Shown one piece after another: positions 49,701-58,826 of a DNA stretch of 64,000 nt (within the stretch, counting starts at the first letter, position 1; each line of letters starts with the position of its first letter). Under the pieces are notes generated by a model, which saw only the letters and a program-made list of their open reading frames with translations, had not been told where the DNA came from and searched no databases. This DNA is from Gemmatimonas sp. (GTDB lineage Bacteria; Gemmatimonadota; Gemmatimonadetes; Gemmatimonadales; Gemmatimonadaceae), in the NCBI RefSeq assembly GCF_027531815.1, contig NZ_JAPZSK010000002.1:1-64000 (forward strand), written 5' to 3'. Position numbers and translations under genes: made by a program.

Positions 49701-49833
49701 GACGAACTTCCCGGGTATCGAACCCGAGGCGTCGTTCAACGGCGGCACCCGTGGTGGTGCCTTCGGCCAGTGGGAGCAGAACGTGCTGCCGCAGCTCCGG
49801 CAGTTCGTGACCACCGTCAACTTCAACTTCTGA
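46768..49833 (+). CDS. SusC/RagA-like TonB-dependent outer-membrane transporter
   Basis: A 1021-aa outer-membrane receptor. GGAG at 46755-46758 spaces well to ATG 46768 and is too close to use ATG 46759. A signal peptide (ending near APLHAQG) is followed by a carboxypeptidase-regulatory-like domain (GTVVNDKNGSPIGDAQIVVE), a plug (SFQELLNGRAAGVSIV, GPAAATLYGTEASNGVIQII) and a 22-strand barrel ending in FVTTVNFNF. With the SusD-like protein five nt after its stop, it should import oligosaccharides or peptides as a TonB-powered pedal bin. No SusR or glycosidase neighbour reveals the substrate. Confidence 0.94.
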   Translation: MLHSAARLVAVRSRTVGVALGLVAASLAPRAPLHAQGTGTIAGTVVNDKNGSPIGDAQIVVEGRNVGTTSDNAGRFRLAGLTGTGQVQITVRRIGFLPRTLGATIGDANVRIALSERAMELTSVVVTGTAGVAEKRAIGNAVSTVNAAEVVATQPVNSFQELLNGRAAGVSIVASSGQVGTGSRIRVRGASSLSLSNDPLIYVDGVRVDNTQASGPSNQGFGSASISRWNDFNPDDIESIEVIKGPAAATLYGTEASNGVIQIITKKGAAGRPVWSLTARGGSSWVPNWLNRFDDNYGTVPRAGSATALDTVSISTRQLNDSLNARFGNDVFTSGQLQDIQMSVSGGTSAVRYYVGGGYEENQGAERVNRLRRTNLRVNLQANPSPSVDVQTSLGYTTGRTYLPFESGGGGAVWGTLFSSPSFLYGGVGVNSRTPGNPQLGFRSGPPNAYYEAYDVFQDADRFTGSFQFTNRPAKWLNHRLIVGIDRLAENNEDRTPRNDIIAATYAAFAGSGLPTAGAISASTRDVTLTSYDYVANAEFQPSSAIKSVTSVGGQIYLRQTRFRSISGATFPAVGLTSISSAAIRNVGGDELTQNNTVGAFIQQQFVWNDRLFLTAAVRTDDNSAFGTNFDAVTYPKLSASWVVSEEPSLPIPAFMNQLRLRAAYGASGLQPGAFDAIRTYTAAGGFLTPSSAGNVDLGPERSTELELGFDAGMWNDRVGMEVTYFGGSTRDAILSRQAPPSNGFPGFQLFNAGKVDRQGVEWVVRGTPLRRDNLSLDLTLSGSTTAYNIASLGGSTQFVSLSSNIGHRVGYAPGAWWDRRIVSADYDATTRRATNVLCDNGAGGTIACAQAPRVFLGNSVPMQEGSFSAGLTMFKNLRVNAFVDWRGGYKKLDGNYRVRCGAFVLCRELYYPDEVQDRAQLAAVQAGTAFTHHLIHDASFARFRELSATYTLPGNFARRVGATRASITVAGRNLGLWTNFPGIEPEASFNGGTRGGAFGQWEQNVLPQLRQFVTTVNFNF

Positions 49834-49838
49834 CCATC

Positions 49839-51077
49839 ATGCGAAACACGATGAAGGTCCTGACGGCGGTCGCGTCGCTCGGCCTCACCGCGGCCTGCGG
49901 CAATTTCGATCGCCTGCTCACGGTCCAGACCCCCAGCCGTCTGGCCGAAGAAGCGTTTCTGGTGCCGGCCAACGCGGCGCTCATTTCGGCCAGCGCCGTG
50001 GCCGACTACGAATGCGCTCTGGGCGGCTACGTGGTGGCCAGCGGTCTTGCCGCCGGTGAGCTCGTGGACGCCACGCAGACGGCGGCGCGGTGGAACTACG
50101 ACCGCCGCAACGTCGAGGCCGTGGACGCGCTCTACTCCACCAGCGGCTGCGAGGGCATTGGGGTGTACACGCCCATCAATACGGCCCGGTACACCAACGA
50201 CCAGGCGGTGTCGCGGCTCGAGGGGTGGAGCGACGCCCAGGTACCCAACCGGCAGCGGCTCATTGCCCTGAACTCGGCCATGGCGGGCTTCAGCCTCCTG
50301 CTGCTGGGTGAAGGCTTCTGTGAGGGGGTCATTGGTCTGGGCAGTGCGCTCACGCCCACGCAGCTGTTCGACTCGGCGGAGGTGCGCTTCACGAAGGCCA
50401 TTGCCGCCGCCACCACGGCCGGCGATGCCACCGTGCTCAACCTGGCCTACGTGGGGCGGGCGCGCGCGCGCATCAACAAGGGGGCGAAGCCCGGCGCGGC
50501 CGACGATGCCGCCCGCGTGCCGGTGGGCTTCGTGTACAACGCCACCGCCGACGCCACCATCGGCCGCCGCAACAATCGCATCTTCCAGCAGGTGAACCAG
50601 TCGAACGCCACCAGCGTGGCGCCGGCGTATCGCACGTTGAATGATCCCCGCGTGTCGGTCACGGATCTTGGCCGCACGGCACCGGATCAGATCAACCGGT
50701 TGTGGAACCAGAACAAGTACGCGAGCCTCGTGGCGACGTATCCCATTGCCACGGGTATCGAGGCGCAGCTCATCCTTGCCGAAGCGCGGGGCGGGGCCGC
50801 CGGGGTGACCGTGCTCAACACCCTGCGCGCCCGTGCGGGCGTGGCGTTGCCGCCCCTCACGGCCCAGGAAACGGCCAACGTGGACGCCGCCGTGGCTGAA
50901 GAGCGCCGCCGCGAGCTGTTCCTGCAGGGGAACCGCTGGTTCGACGTGAAGCGCTTCAACCTGCCGCAGGTACCCGCTGCCGGAACGCTGTACGCCAAGG
51001 GTGGGGTGTATGGTGATCAGCGCTGCTGGCCGCTGCCGGACGCGGAGAAGCTGGCGAACCCCAACTTCGGGCGCTGA
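49839..51077 (+). CDS. SusD/RagB-like outer-membrane lipoprotein
   Basis: A 412-aa surface lipoprotein, partner and lid of the SusC-like transporter. MRNTMKVLTAVASLGLTAAC is the signal with lipid Cys near residue 20. It is helical with TPR-like pairs, and it ends in the family's ERRRELFLQGNRWFDVKRF and final CWPLPDAEKLANPNFG, which correspond to the conserved RagB/SusD C-terminus. It shows an unusual extra disulfide candidate region (GEGFCEGVIGLGSALTPTQ). A terminator follows, so the pair is the whole transcript. Confidence 0.92.
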   Translation: MRNTMKVLTAVASLGLTAACGNFDRLLTVQTPSRLAEEAFLVPANAALISASAVADYECALGGYVVASGLAAGELVDATQTAARWNYDRRNVEAVDALYSTSGCEGIGVYTPINTARYTNDQAVSRLEGWSDAQVPNRQRLIALNSAMAGFSLLLLGEGFCEGVIGLGSALTPTQLFDSAEVRFTKAIAAATTAGDATVLNLAYVGRARARINKGAKPGAADDAARVPVGFVYNATADATIGRRNNRIFQQVNQSNATSVAPAYRTLNDPRVSVTDLGRTAPDQINRLWNQNKYASLVATYPIATGIEAQLILAEARGGAAGVTVLNTLRARAGVALPPLTAQETANVDAAVAEERRRELFLQGNRWFDVKRFNLPQVPAAGTLYAKGGVYGDQRCWPLPDAEKLANPNFGR

Positions 51078-51129
51078 AACGGGAAACCCGCACGGGAGCC
51101 GGTCGCTACGCCGGTTCCCGCGGGACGGA

Positions 51130-51172
51130 CGGGTCGGACTTGCCTGCGGGCGGGTCCGACCCGCGCTGTTTT
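51130..51172 (+). terminator. Intrinsic terminator after the SusC/SusD pair
   Basis: CGGGTCGGAC (51130-51139) pairs perfectly with GTCCGACCCG (51154-51163) and is followed by CGCTGTTTT. A weaker stem precedes it around 51098-51121. Confidence 0.75.
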
Positions 51173-51270
51173 CGGACGGCAGGGGCGCATTGCCCCCCTC
51201 TGTCCCCGTCCCTTAGCTTGCACTCACGTAGTCTCCCAATCCTACCTGACATTCGAACGGAGCGACCGCG

Positions 51271-52026
51271 GTGAAGATCGCCGTGTGCATCAAGCGTGTC
51301 CCCGTGATGGAAACCAAGTTCGCGATCGCGGCCGATGGCACGCGCGTGGACGAGGCGGGGCTCAAGTACGACGTGAACGACTTCGACCTCTGGGCCATCG
51401 AGGCGGGGCTGCAGCTCAAGGAAAAGAACAACAACACCGGCGAAGTGGTCGCCATCTGCCTCGGCCCCGATGCGGCGCAGGAGCAGATCCGCAAGGCGCT
51501 GGCCATGGGCGCCGATCGTGGGGTGCTGTTGCAGGCGGCGTCCGTGCCGGCCGACGGTCTGGCGGTCGCGCGCGCGCTGGCGGCCGAGCTCAAGGAGGGT
51601 AGCTACGACCTCGTGCTCATGGGCCGCATTGCCATCGACTCCATGAACCAGATGACGGGGCCCATGGTGGCCGAGCTGCTCGACCTGCCGTGCGTGACCA
51701 ACGTGTGCAAGCTGGAGATCAGCGGGGGCACCGGCCGCGCCGAGCGTCAGCTGGAAGGCGCCAGCGAGGTGGTGGAGTTCCCGCTCCCGGCGCTGCTCAC
51801 CATCGACGACGGGCTCAACAAGGAGCGCCTGCCCAGCCTCAAGGGCATCATGGCGGCCAAGAAGAAGCCGCTCGATGTGAAGCCGGCGCAGCTGGGTGAC
51901 ATCAAGGTGTCGGTCACGAAAATGGTGCTCCCCCCCGAGCGTGCCGCTGGCCGTATTCTCGGCGACAGCGCGGCGGCGGTGCCCGAACTCGTCCGTCTCC
52001 TCCAGACCGAAGCGAAGGTGCTCTGA
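51271..52026 (+). CDS. etfB: Electron transfer flavoprotein beta subunit
   Basis: A 251-aa subunit that binds AMP and docks acyl-CoA dehydrogenases. It starts at GTG 51271 with KIAVCIKRVPVMETKFAI, then YDVNDFDLWAIEAGLQLKEK and the conserved GRIAIDSMNQMTGPMVAELL; the recognition loop near LPALLTIDDGLNKERLPSLK is typical. It is followed three nt later by etfA. Upstream lies a strong terminator, so the etfBA transcript starts in the 51173-51270 gap. Confidence 0.95.
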   Translation: MKIAVCIKRVPVMETKFAIAADGTRVDEAGLKYDVNDFDLWAIEAGLQLKEKNNNTGEVVAICLGPDAAQEQIRKALAMGADRGVLLQAASVPADGLAVARALAAELKEGSYDLVLMGRIAIDSMNQMTGPMVAELLDLPCVTNVCKLEISGGTGRAERQLEGASEVVEFPLPALLTIDDGLNKERLPSLKGIMAAKKKPLDVKPAQLGDIKVSVTKMVLPPERAAGRILGDSAAAVPELVRLLQTEAKVL

Positions 52027-52029
52027 GCC

Positions 52030-53019
52030 ATGGCCAACGTTCTCGTTTTTGCTGAAGTCCGCGCCGGTGACCTGCGCAAGGTGGCGCTGGAGGCCGTGAC
52101 GGCCGGGCGTCAGCTCGCCGATCTGTCCGGCGGCGGCAGTGTGCACGCCGTGCTGGTGGGCGACGCGGGTATCGCGTCCAAGGCCGGTGCGCTCGCCGAG
52201 TACGGCGCCGACCGTGTGCTCGTGCTCGAACATGCCGGGTTTGCGCAGTACAACCCCGAGGCGCTGGCGGCCACGTTGGCGCAGCAGCTGTCGGGTGGCA
52301 CGTACGCCTTTGCCGTCTTCAGCGCCACGGCGCAGGGTCGTGACCTTTCCCCGCGCGTGGCGGCCAAGTTGGGGAGTGGTCTCGCCCCCGATCTCACGGG
52401 GTTCACGGTGGAAGGCGGCAACGTGTTGGGGCAGCACTTCAACATGAACGGCAAGACCATCGCCACCCTCACCCTCACGGGGACGCCGGCCGTGCTGTCG
52501 GTACGTCCGGCGGCGTTTCAGCCGGTGGTCAACGCCAAGCCGCTGGCCACGGAGTCCGTCACGAGCGCCACGGATCCGTCAGCCTCGCGAGTGAAGGTGG
52601 TGGAGCTCAAGCAGGGTAACACCGGCAAGATCGATCTCAACGATGCGCCCGTCATCGTGGCCGGCGGTCGCGGGCTCAAGGCGCCCGAAAACTTCGCGCT
52701 GTGCGACGAGCTCGCCGATGCCTTCGGCAACGCTGCGGTCGGTGCCACGCGCGCGGTGACCGACGAAGGGTGGCGTCCGCATTCGGACCAGATTGGCCAG
52801 ACAGGCCGGAATGTGAGTCCGAACCTGTACATCGCCGTGGGCATCTCGGGCGCCATCCAGCACCTTGCCGGCATGCGCACCTCCAAGACGATCGTGGCGA
52901 TCAACAAGGACAAGGACGCCCCGATCTTCAAGGTGGCCGACTACGGCATCGTGGGCGACGTCTTCGAGGTCATGCCGGCGCTCATCGCGGCAGTGAAGGC
53001 GGCGCGCGCGCAGGGCTGA
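52030..53019 (+). CDS. etfA: Electron transfer flavoprotein alpha subunit
   Basis: A 329-aa FAD-binding subunit. The C-terminal FAD domain is canonical: [60 protein letters not shown] and the closing [20 protein letters not shown]. With EtfB it carries electrons one pair at a time from acyl-CoA dehydrogenases to the membrane. The Fe-S oxidoreductase gene that follows after a hairpin is the likely quinone-reducing acceptor. Confidence 0.95.
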   Translation: MANVLVFAEVRAGDLRKVALEAVTAGRQLADLSGGGSVHAVLVGDAGIASKAGALAEYGADRVLVLEHAGFAQYNPEALAATLAQQLSGGTYAFAVFSATAQGRDLSPRVAAKLGSGLAPDLTGFTVEGGNVLGQHFNMNGKTIATLTLTGTPAVLSVRPAAFQPVVNAKPLATESVTSATDPSASRVKVVELKQGNTGKIDLNDAPVIVAGGRGLKAPENFALCDELADAFGNAAVGATRAVTDEGWRPHSDQIGQTGRNVSPNLYIAVGISGAIQHLAGMRTSKTIVAINKDKDAPIFKVADYGIVGDVFEVMPALIAAVKAARAQG

Positions 53020-53049
53020 CGTCCCCTTGGCACGCTCAGTCAGACAGGA

Positions 53050-53082
53050 CGGGCCCCATCGCCATCAAGGCGGTGGGGCCCG
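53050..53082 (+). terminator. Hairpin after etfA
   Basis: CGGGCCCCA (53050-53058) pairs with TGGGGCCCG (53074-53082), extended inward by CGCC/GGCG with a mismatch. There is no U-tract (CTGCGTTCC follows), so it may only partly separate etfBA from the membrane Fe-S gene. Confidence 0.5.
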
Positions 53083-53161
53083 CTGCGTTCCCCGTGCCTC
53101 CTCCCCTCCGTGCCTCCCCGCCGCGCTTGTCGCGGCCCATTCCACGGTCTAGCTTCGCGCC

Positions 53162-55201
53162 ATGACCCTGCAGAACTACCTTTTCGCGGTGATCCTTGCC
53201 GGCGCCCTCTGGATGTTCAGCCAGCAGGCCCAGCGGCTCGTTCGATGGCTCAAACTGGCCAAGCCCGAGGATCGCACCGATCACCCGGATGTCCGCACGA
53301 AGAACTTCCTGCTGATCGGACTGGCGCAGACCAAGATCCTGCGCGACCCGCTGGGCGGCATGATGCACGCCCTGGTGTTCTGGGGCTTCTGCGTGCTGGG
53401 GCTGGGCACCATCGAGATCATGATCCAGGGGCTGTATACGCCCTTCACGTGGAACGTGCTCCTCCCCGACGTGCTCTACACGGCCTTCGTGGCGTCGCAG
53501 GAGCTGTTCGCGGTGTTCGTGCTGATCCCCGTGTTCTACCTGCTTTACCGGCGCCTCGTCATTCGCCCGCGCCGGTTCACGGTCGATGCGGTGCACAGCG
53601 GCGAGGCCGTGCTCATCCTCAGCGTGATCGCCGGGTTGATGATCACCCTGCTGCTGCTGTACATCGGCGAGCAGATGCAGCCCGGCGCCTCGCAGGCGGG
53701 GCACGTCGTTACCAGGGGCTTCCTGCCGCTCTTTGCCGGCATGATGAGCGTGGAGGCGGCACACACCATGGCGCGGGTCTCCTGGTGGCTGCACGCCCTC
53801 GGCATTCTCTGGTTCCTCAATCACCTCCCCAAGTCGAAGCACCTGCACGTCCTCACGTCGCTCATCAACGTGTGGTTCTCCAACACCGATGGGCCGGGAC
53901 GGGTGGGCGCCATGCGCCCCATGGACCTCGAGGCGGAGGACGCCGAACAGTTCGGGGCCAGCGATGTGGAGCACCTGAGCTGGAAGAACCTGCTCGACGG
54001 CTACAGCTGCACCGAGTGCGGGCGCTGCACCGCAGCCTGCCCGGCCAACATCACCGGCAAGGTGCTGTCGCCCCGCATGATCGTGGTGAAGACGCGGGCA
54101 CGACTCACCGAAAAAGCCACCGTGCTCGATGCCGTGGCGGCCGGGGGGGGCACCGCCACGGCCGAACAGCAGGTCGTGCTCGACAGGAAGCTGCTCGACA
54201 GCTGGATCACCGAGGAGGAGCTGTGGGCGTGCACCAGCTGTCGCGCCTGCGTGCAGGAGTGCCCGGTGAGCATCGACCAGCTCGACATCATCAACGAGCT
54301 GCGTCGCGATCTCATGCTCATGGAGTCGCGCTTTCCCGACGAACTGCAGCCTGCGCTCACGAGCCTCGAACGCAACGGCAGCCCGTGGGCCTTCAGCGCC
54401 GCCGATCGCGAACAGTGGGCCGAGGGGATGAACATTCCCACCATGGCCGAAATGGCGGCCAGCGGCGAGAAGCCCGATCTGCTCTTCTGGGTGGGCTGTG
54501 CCGGGTCGTTCGACGATCGCAGCAAGAAGATCACGGTGGCGTTCGCGCGCATTCTGCAGGCGGCCAACGTGAAGTTTGCCATTCTTGGCCAGGAAGAAAC
54601 CTGCCATGGCGACCCCGCCCGTCGCATGGGCAATGAGTACCTGTACCAGATGATGGCCAAGGGCGTGATCGAGACGCTCAACGGGTACGAGATCAAGACC
54701 GTGGTGACCTTCTGTCCGCACTGCTTCCATCAGATGGGGAAGGAGTTCCCCGATCTTGGCGGGCATTACGAGGTCATTCACCACACCGAGTACATCGAGC
54801 GGCTGCTCAACGAGGGGCGCGTGCCGCTCGACACCGAGCATGGGCAGCGGCTCAAGGTGGCGTACCACGATTCCTGCTACCTGGGGCGCTACAACGAGGT
54901 GTACGATGCGCCGCGCAACACGCTCAAGAAGGCGCTGCCTATCATGGAGCTGGTGGAGCCGGCGCGCACGAAGAGCCGCGGGCTCTGCTGCGGGGCCGGT
55001 GGCGGCCGCATGTGGATGGAAGAGAACGTGGGCAAGCGGGTGAACGTCGAGCGCAGCGAAGAACTGCTGGCCACCGGCGCCGATCAGATTGCCGTGGCGT
55101 GCCCCTTCTGCATGACGATGATCACCGACGGGGTCACCGGGGCCGGCAGCGAGGTGCCGGTGCTGGACATCTCCGAAGTGGTGGCGGCGCGGTTGCGCTG
55201 A
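53162..55201 (+). CDS. Membrane Fe-S/CCG oxidoreductase (ETF:quinone oxidoreductase of the Emo type)
   Basis: A 679-aa inner-membrane protein. Residues 1-240 hold about six helices (for example [36 protein letters not shown]) resembling NarI-like quinone-binding domains. Two 4Fe-4S motifs follow, [14 protein letters not shown] (C283, C286, C289, C293) and [14 protein letters not shown], then two cysteine-rich CCG domains ([42 protein letters not shown]). This is the layout of the DUF224 proteins proposed as ETF:menaquinone oxidoreductases. Location after etfBA strongly supports that role. An alternative is another heterodisulfide-reductase-like dehydrogenase. Confidence 0.85.
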   Translation: MTLQNYLFAVILAGALWMFSQQAQRLVRWLKLAKPEDRTDHPDVRTKNFLLIGLAQTKILRDPLGGMMHALVFWGFCVLGLGTIEIMIQGLYTPFTWNVLLPDVLYTAFVASQELFAVFVLIPVFYLLYRRLVIRPRRFTVDAVHSGEAVLILSVIAGLMITLLLLYIGEQMQPGASQAGHVVTRGFLPLFAGMMSVEAAHTMARVSWWLHALGILWFLNHLPKSKHLHVLTSLINVWFSNTDGPGRVGAMRPMDLEAEDAEQFGASDVEHLSWKNLLDGYSCTECGRCTAACPANITGKVLSPRMIVVKTRARLTEKATVLDAVAAGGGTATAEQQVVLDRKLLDSWITEEELWACTSCRACVQECPVSIDQLDIINELRRDLMLMESRFPDELQPALTSLERNGSPWAFSAADREQWAEGMNIPTMAEMAASGEKPDLLFWVGCAGSFDDRSKKITVAFARILQAANVKFAILGQEETCHGDPARRMGNEYLYQMMAKGVIETLNGYEIKTVVTFCPHCFHQMGKEFPDLGGHYEVIHHTEYIERLLNEGRVPLDTEHGQRLKVAYHDSCYLGRYNEVYDAPRNTLKKALPIMELVEPARTKSRGLCCGAGGGRMWMEENVGKRVNVERSEELLATGADQIAVACPFCMTMITDGVTGAGSEVPVLDISEVVAARLR

Positions 55202-55218
55202 CGGGGCCCGTCAGCGCA
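55194..55218. terminator. Palindrome spanning both convergent stop codons
   Basis: TGCGCTGACGGG (55194-55205) and CCCGTCAGCGCA (55207-55218) are exact inverted repeats with a 1-nt centre. The TGA of the Fe-S gene (55199-55201) and the TGA of the opposite methyltransferase gene (55213-55211) fall at mirror positions inside the arms. It likely works as a bidirectional terminator. Confidence 0.7.
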
Positions 55219-55927
55219 CCGCGTGCCGCAGATGCAGCAGCTGCACCACCTGCTTTACGGCCCCGCTCTCGTAGGGCGTGTGCGAGCGGTGCACCAACTC
55301 GAGGCCCACGGCCGGCAGCTGTTCGAGGAACGCCGGTAGGGCGAGGCGCCCGGGGTCGGCAATGATCGCCTCGCCCTGTGGGGCGAGGGCGCGCGCCACG
55401 CAGGCGCCCACCAGCGAGGCGTACTCCTTCTCGTACAACACGTCGGCCGCGATGACCACGTCGAACGTGCCGAGGTCGTCGGGCCAGGCACGCCAGTTTA
55501 CCAGCCGCGCCTGCGGCTCCCGACCGAGATTGCGCGCGGCATTGCCCCGCGCCATGTGGATGGCGTCCTCGTAGTAATCGGTGGCCGTGACCGAGAAGCC
55601 GGCGGCCATGGCTGCCGTGGTGTCGAGGCCCAGACCGCACCCCAACTCCAGCAGCGTGCGCCCCTCTCCGTGCATGGTCAGCAGGGCGCCCGCCAGCACG
55701 CGCGCCGATGGCCAGAGGTCGGCCCAGTACGGGAGCCGCTCATCCATGACGTAGTCGGCTTCGCTGATCAGGTGATCGGCGTTGGCCGGTTTGAACAGGG
55801 TGAAGGTCCGGGCCAGCGCACCCGATCCCACGGGCACCGTCTCGAAGTCCGTCGTCCACTTCTGCGTGAAGGCTGCGTCGAGCGCCGCGCCGTGCAGAGC
55901 GCGCAGGGGACTTGCGGTGTCGCTCAC
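55211..55927 (-). CDS. Class I SAM-dependent methyltransferase
   Basis: A 238-aa protein from GTG 55927, overlapping the moeA stop (GTGA). The SAM-binding motif I LLELGCGLGLDTTAAMAAG, motif II VTATDYYEDAI and VVIAADVLYEKEY (motif IV region) follow the METTL21/nicotinamide N-methyltransferase-like pattern, whose members methylate lysines of proteins or small molecules. The N-terminal DFETVPVGSGALARTFTLFK and ERLPYWADLWPSARVLAGAL agree with that group. The substrate is unknown. Confidence 0.88.
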   Translation of the reverse strand: MSDTASPLRALHGAALDAAFTQKWTTDFETVPVGSGALARTFTLFKPANADHLISEADYVMDERLPYWADLWPSARVLAGALLTMHGEGRTLLELGCGLGLDTTAAMAAGFSVTATDYYEDAIHMARGNAARNLGREPQARLVNWRAWPDDLGTFDVVIAADVLYEKEYASLVGACVARALAPQGEAIIADPGRLALPAFLEQLPAVGLELVHRSHTPYESGAVKQVVQLLHLRHAVR

Positions 55928-57249
55928 GACCCGGTGTGCGGCAGAGCCGCGGCCATGGGCAGCAGCGGGGGGGCGTCGGGAAGCAGGATGGCGTGCATCA
56001 TGGCGCCGGCATCCACGCGTGTCATCACCTCGGGCACCTCCAGCAACGCGTCGGCGAGCGCCATGGTGCGCAACAGATTCGAACCCTGCGCCCCCGACAG
56101 CCGGGCCTCCAGCAGCCCATCGCTGCCAACGCCGAGCGTCACGCGCAGAAAGTAGCGCAGCGCGGCCGGCGTGTCGGCGCTGTCCATCATGCGCACCGGG
56201 ATACGTGCGTGGTGTACGCCGGCGTGCCCACCCAGCGCCCGAATGAGCGGCCACGCGAACAGGGCCGCCGTCACCAGCGTCGATACCGGATTGCCCGGCA
56301 GCCCCAGCCACGGCACATCGCGCACCATACCGGTGCCAATTGGGCCGCCAGGGCGAATGCGGGCCCGCCAGAACCCTTGGGTGCCCCCCAGCGCCGCGAG
56401 TGCATCCCGCGTGTAATCGTGCGCTCCTACCGAGACGCCGCCGGTGGTCACCAGCAGGTCGCATCCGGCGTCGAGCGCACGCGCGAGCGCTGTCGTAAGG
56501 GCGTCGAGCGAATCCGAGACCAGCGGGGCCATGGTCACCTGCGCGCCTGCTCCGCGCAGCAGCGCCGGCAGCGCATAACTGCTCGACGATACCAGGCGGT
56601 GCCCCGCCAGCACCTCGTCGAAGCGATCGAGCAGCACCAGCTCATCGCCGCTCGACACGATCGTGACCCGCGGCTGCCGAAACACCGGGACCTCGGCGGC
56701 GCCAATGGACGCGAGGGCGCCCAGGTGCGCAGCCCGCAACGACGTGCCACGCCCGAACAGCACCGCGTTGGCGGCGATGTCCTCGCCGCGCGGGCGCACA
56801 TTGCCGCGCCCCTGCACATCGCGATCGCTCGTGATGTGCACCGTGTCTTCACCCCGATCCGAATCCTCGAGGCGAACGACCGCGTCGGCGCCGGGCGGGA
56901 GCGGCGCGCCCGTCATGATCCGCACGGCCGTTCCCTGCTGCACCCATGGCAGCGCCGTCGGATCGCTGCCGGCGACGCTGGTGCCGATCACCGGCAGGAC
57001 ACGCGGTGACGCGGCCGTGGCGCCCAGCACATCGGCCCCCTGCACGGCGTAGCCGTCCATGCCGGCATTGTCCCAGGCGGGGAGCGCCAAACGACTCGTG
57101 ATGTTCTGCGCCAGCACGCGCCCCAACGCATCTGCCAGGCCGACGCGTTCCGTGGAGATGGCACGTCCGGCCACCGGTGCCAGCACGGCCGCCAGCGCGT
57201 CGGCAAAGGAGAGTCCCGACGCCGGCCCCATCCCTGCGCCTGCGGTCAC
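55924..57249 (-). CDS. moeA: Molybdopterin molybdenumtransferase
   Basis: A 441-aa enzyme that inserts molybdate into adenylylated molybdopterin. Landmarks: LPAWDNAGMDGYAVQ, GTAVRIMTGAPLPPGADAVV, RPRGEDI, VTIVSSGDELV, the catalytic LLVTTGGVSVGAHDY, and LPGNPVSTLVTAALF. The start is GTG 57249, overlapping the dacB stop. Its placement in a run with a PBP4-type enzyme and QueD suggests a housekeeping operon; no other molybdopterin genes are visible. Confidence 0.93.
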   Translation of the reverse strand: MTAGAGMGPASGLSFADALAAVLAPVAGRAISTERVGLADALGRVLAQNITSRLALPAWDNAGMDGYAVQGADVLGATAASPRVLPVIGTSVAGSDPTALPWVQQGTAVRIMTGAPLPPGADAVVRLEDSDRGEDTVHITSDRDVQGRGNVRPRGEDIAANAVLFGRGTSLRAAHLGALASIGAAEVPVFRQPRVTIVSSGDELVLLDRFDEVLAGHRLVSSSSYALPALLRGAGAQVTMAPLVSDSLDALTTALARALDAGCDLLVTTGGVSVGAHDYTRDALAALGGTQGFWRARIRPGGPIGTGMVRDVPWLGLPGNPVSTLVTAALFAWPLIRALGGHAGVHHARIPVRMMDSADTPAALRYFLRVTLGVGSDGLLEARLSGAQGSNLLRTMALADALLEVPEVMTRVDAGAMMHAILLPDAPPLLPMAAALPHTGS

Positions 57250-58826
57250 GAACCGCTTCCCGCCACGAGTGTGCCGCCCGCGAGCATGGCCGCGAGCAGA
57301 TCCTGTACGCGCTCCACCTCGCGGGTGGGCACCGTGAAGTTGTTCATCATCATGGAGAAGAGCAGCACCCGCCCGTTGGCGGTGGTTACGTAGCCACTGA
57401 GCGCACGCGCCTTGTCGAGCGTGCCGGTCTTGGCGCGCACATTGCCCTCGGCCGGTGTGCCACGCATGCGGCTCCGAATGGTGCCATCCACGCCGGCAAT
57501 CGGGAGCGCCTGGCGAAAGAGCATGTCGTGCGGCGAGCGGCGCATGGCGTCGAGCACCTTCACAATCGCGCGCGGCGTCACGTAGTCGTGGCGCGAGAGA
57601 CCGCTGCCATCACGATACGCGGCATCGTTCGCCGTCACCCCCCAGGCGGCCAGCGCGCGTGCGCCAACGGCCTGCGCACTGTCGGCCGACCCGTTGCCCG
57701 TCTGCTGCAGGGCCACCGTCCGGAAGAACAGTTCGGCCATCTGGTTCTGCGACGGTTTCTCCATGCGCCGCAGCACGTCGGCAAAGGGCGGCGAGGTGAT
57801 CACGGCCAGCGTGTCGATGGCCCGCGCCGCGGTGTCGCGCCTGGCCAGCCGCTTCTGCTGCACCGTGATGCCGCGTTCGGCCAGCGACTCGGTGAAGGCC
57901 GCCACGAAGGCATCGTTGGGGTGCCGATACGCCACCGTGAATCGCGCGCTGTCGCCAAGCGCGAGCGTCCCCGACACGATCAGCGCCCGTCCGATACTGT
58001 CGTACGCCGCCTGCAGGCGCGGCGGGCGGGTGCCGGCGGGGAGCGGTGTGCTGTCGCGTGTCACGGCATCCACCACCACCGACGGATAGCGCCGGGTGGG
58101 CGCGGTCTGCACCCGTACCGGAGCACCCACGCGACGACCGGCGTGCACGGTGACGTACAGCTCCCCCTCGTTGTACATCAGCTCGTCGATCGCCGCACTG
58201 TAAGCCGCATCGAAATCGTCCCAGGCCCACCCGTAGCCTGTGCTCAGCCCGGGCAGCGCATCACCGACGGGGAGTACGCGTCCGGCAATGCGGCGTACGC
58301 CGCGGGCCGAGAGTGCCTCCACGGCCGCGTCGAACGCCGAACTGGCACGACCACCGCGCAGTGCGTCGCTGATGCTCGGATCGCCGCTCCCCTGCAGGTA
58401 CACATTGCCGTGCCACGTGGAGCCGCGCTGCACGCCGTGCAGCAGCACCGGCGTGCGCCACCGGAAGTCGGGCCCCAGCAGCGTCGTCGCAATCGCGCCG
58501 GTCAGCAGCTTCTGGTTGGAGGCCGGCATGAACAACCGGTCGGCATCGTGACTGGCGAGCGTGTCCCCCGACTCGGGGTCGACGATCAGGATGCCCAGGC
58601 GGGCGTTGCGCCACATGGGAGCAGCCACGACGGAGTCCACGGTGTAGCGGATCCGGTCGCGCAGGGTGGGGGCCGGCACCGTGGCCACGGGCATCATGTA
58701 GGGAGCCACCGGCTCCGGCTGATGCGGCTGGAGCACCGCCTGCGGCGGTCGCGCCTGCGGCGGTCGCGCCGCACAGGCCGTAGTGGCACCGACGCCCAGC
58801 GTCACGGCGAGCAGGCGCCGCATCAT
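57246..58826 (-). CDS. dacB: D-alanyl-D-alanine carboxypeptidase/endopeptidase (PBP4 type)
   Basis: A 526-aa class C penicillin-binding protein. MMRRLLAVTLGVGATTAC is a lipoprotein-type signal. Active-site motifs: SNQK (S103, K106), SQN (S359-N361) and KTG (K466-T467-G468), with YRDGSGLSRHDY before the third. It trims or opens D-Ala cross-links in periplasmic peptidoglycan. A short linker contains the repeated ARPPQ unit. The stop overlaps moeA and its start overlaps queD. Confidence 0.93.
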   Translation of the reverse strand: MMRRLLAVTLGVGATTACAARPPQARPPQAVLQPHQPEPVAPYMMPVATVPAPTLRDRIRYTVDSVVAAPMWRNARLGILIVDPESGDTLASHDADRLFMPASNQKLLTGAIATTLLGPDFRWRTPVLLHGVQRGSTWHGNVYLQGSGDPSISDALRGGRASSAFDAAVEALSARGVRRIAGRVLPVGDALPGLSTGYGWAWDDFDAAYSAAIDELMYNEGELYVTVHAGRRVGAPVRVQTAPTRRYPSVVVDAVTRDSTPLPAGTRPPRLQAAYDSIGRALIVSGTLALGDSARFTVAYRHPNDAFVAAFTESLAERGITVQQKRLARRDTAARAIDTLAVITSPPFADVLRRMEKPSQNQMAELFFRTVALQQTGNGSADSAQAVGARALAAWGVTANDAAYRDGSGLSRHDYVTPRAIVKVLDAMRRSPHDMLFRQALPIAGVDGTIRSRMRGTPAEGNVRAKTGTLDKARALSGYVTTANGRVLLFSMMMNNFTVPTREVERVQDLLAAMLAGGTLVAGSGS

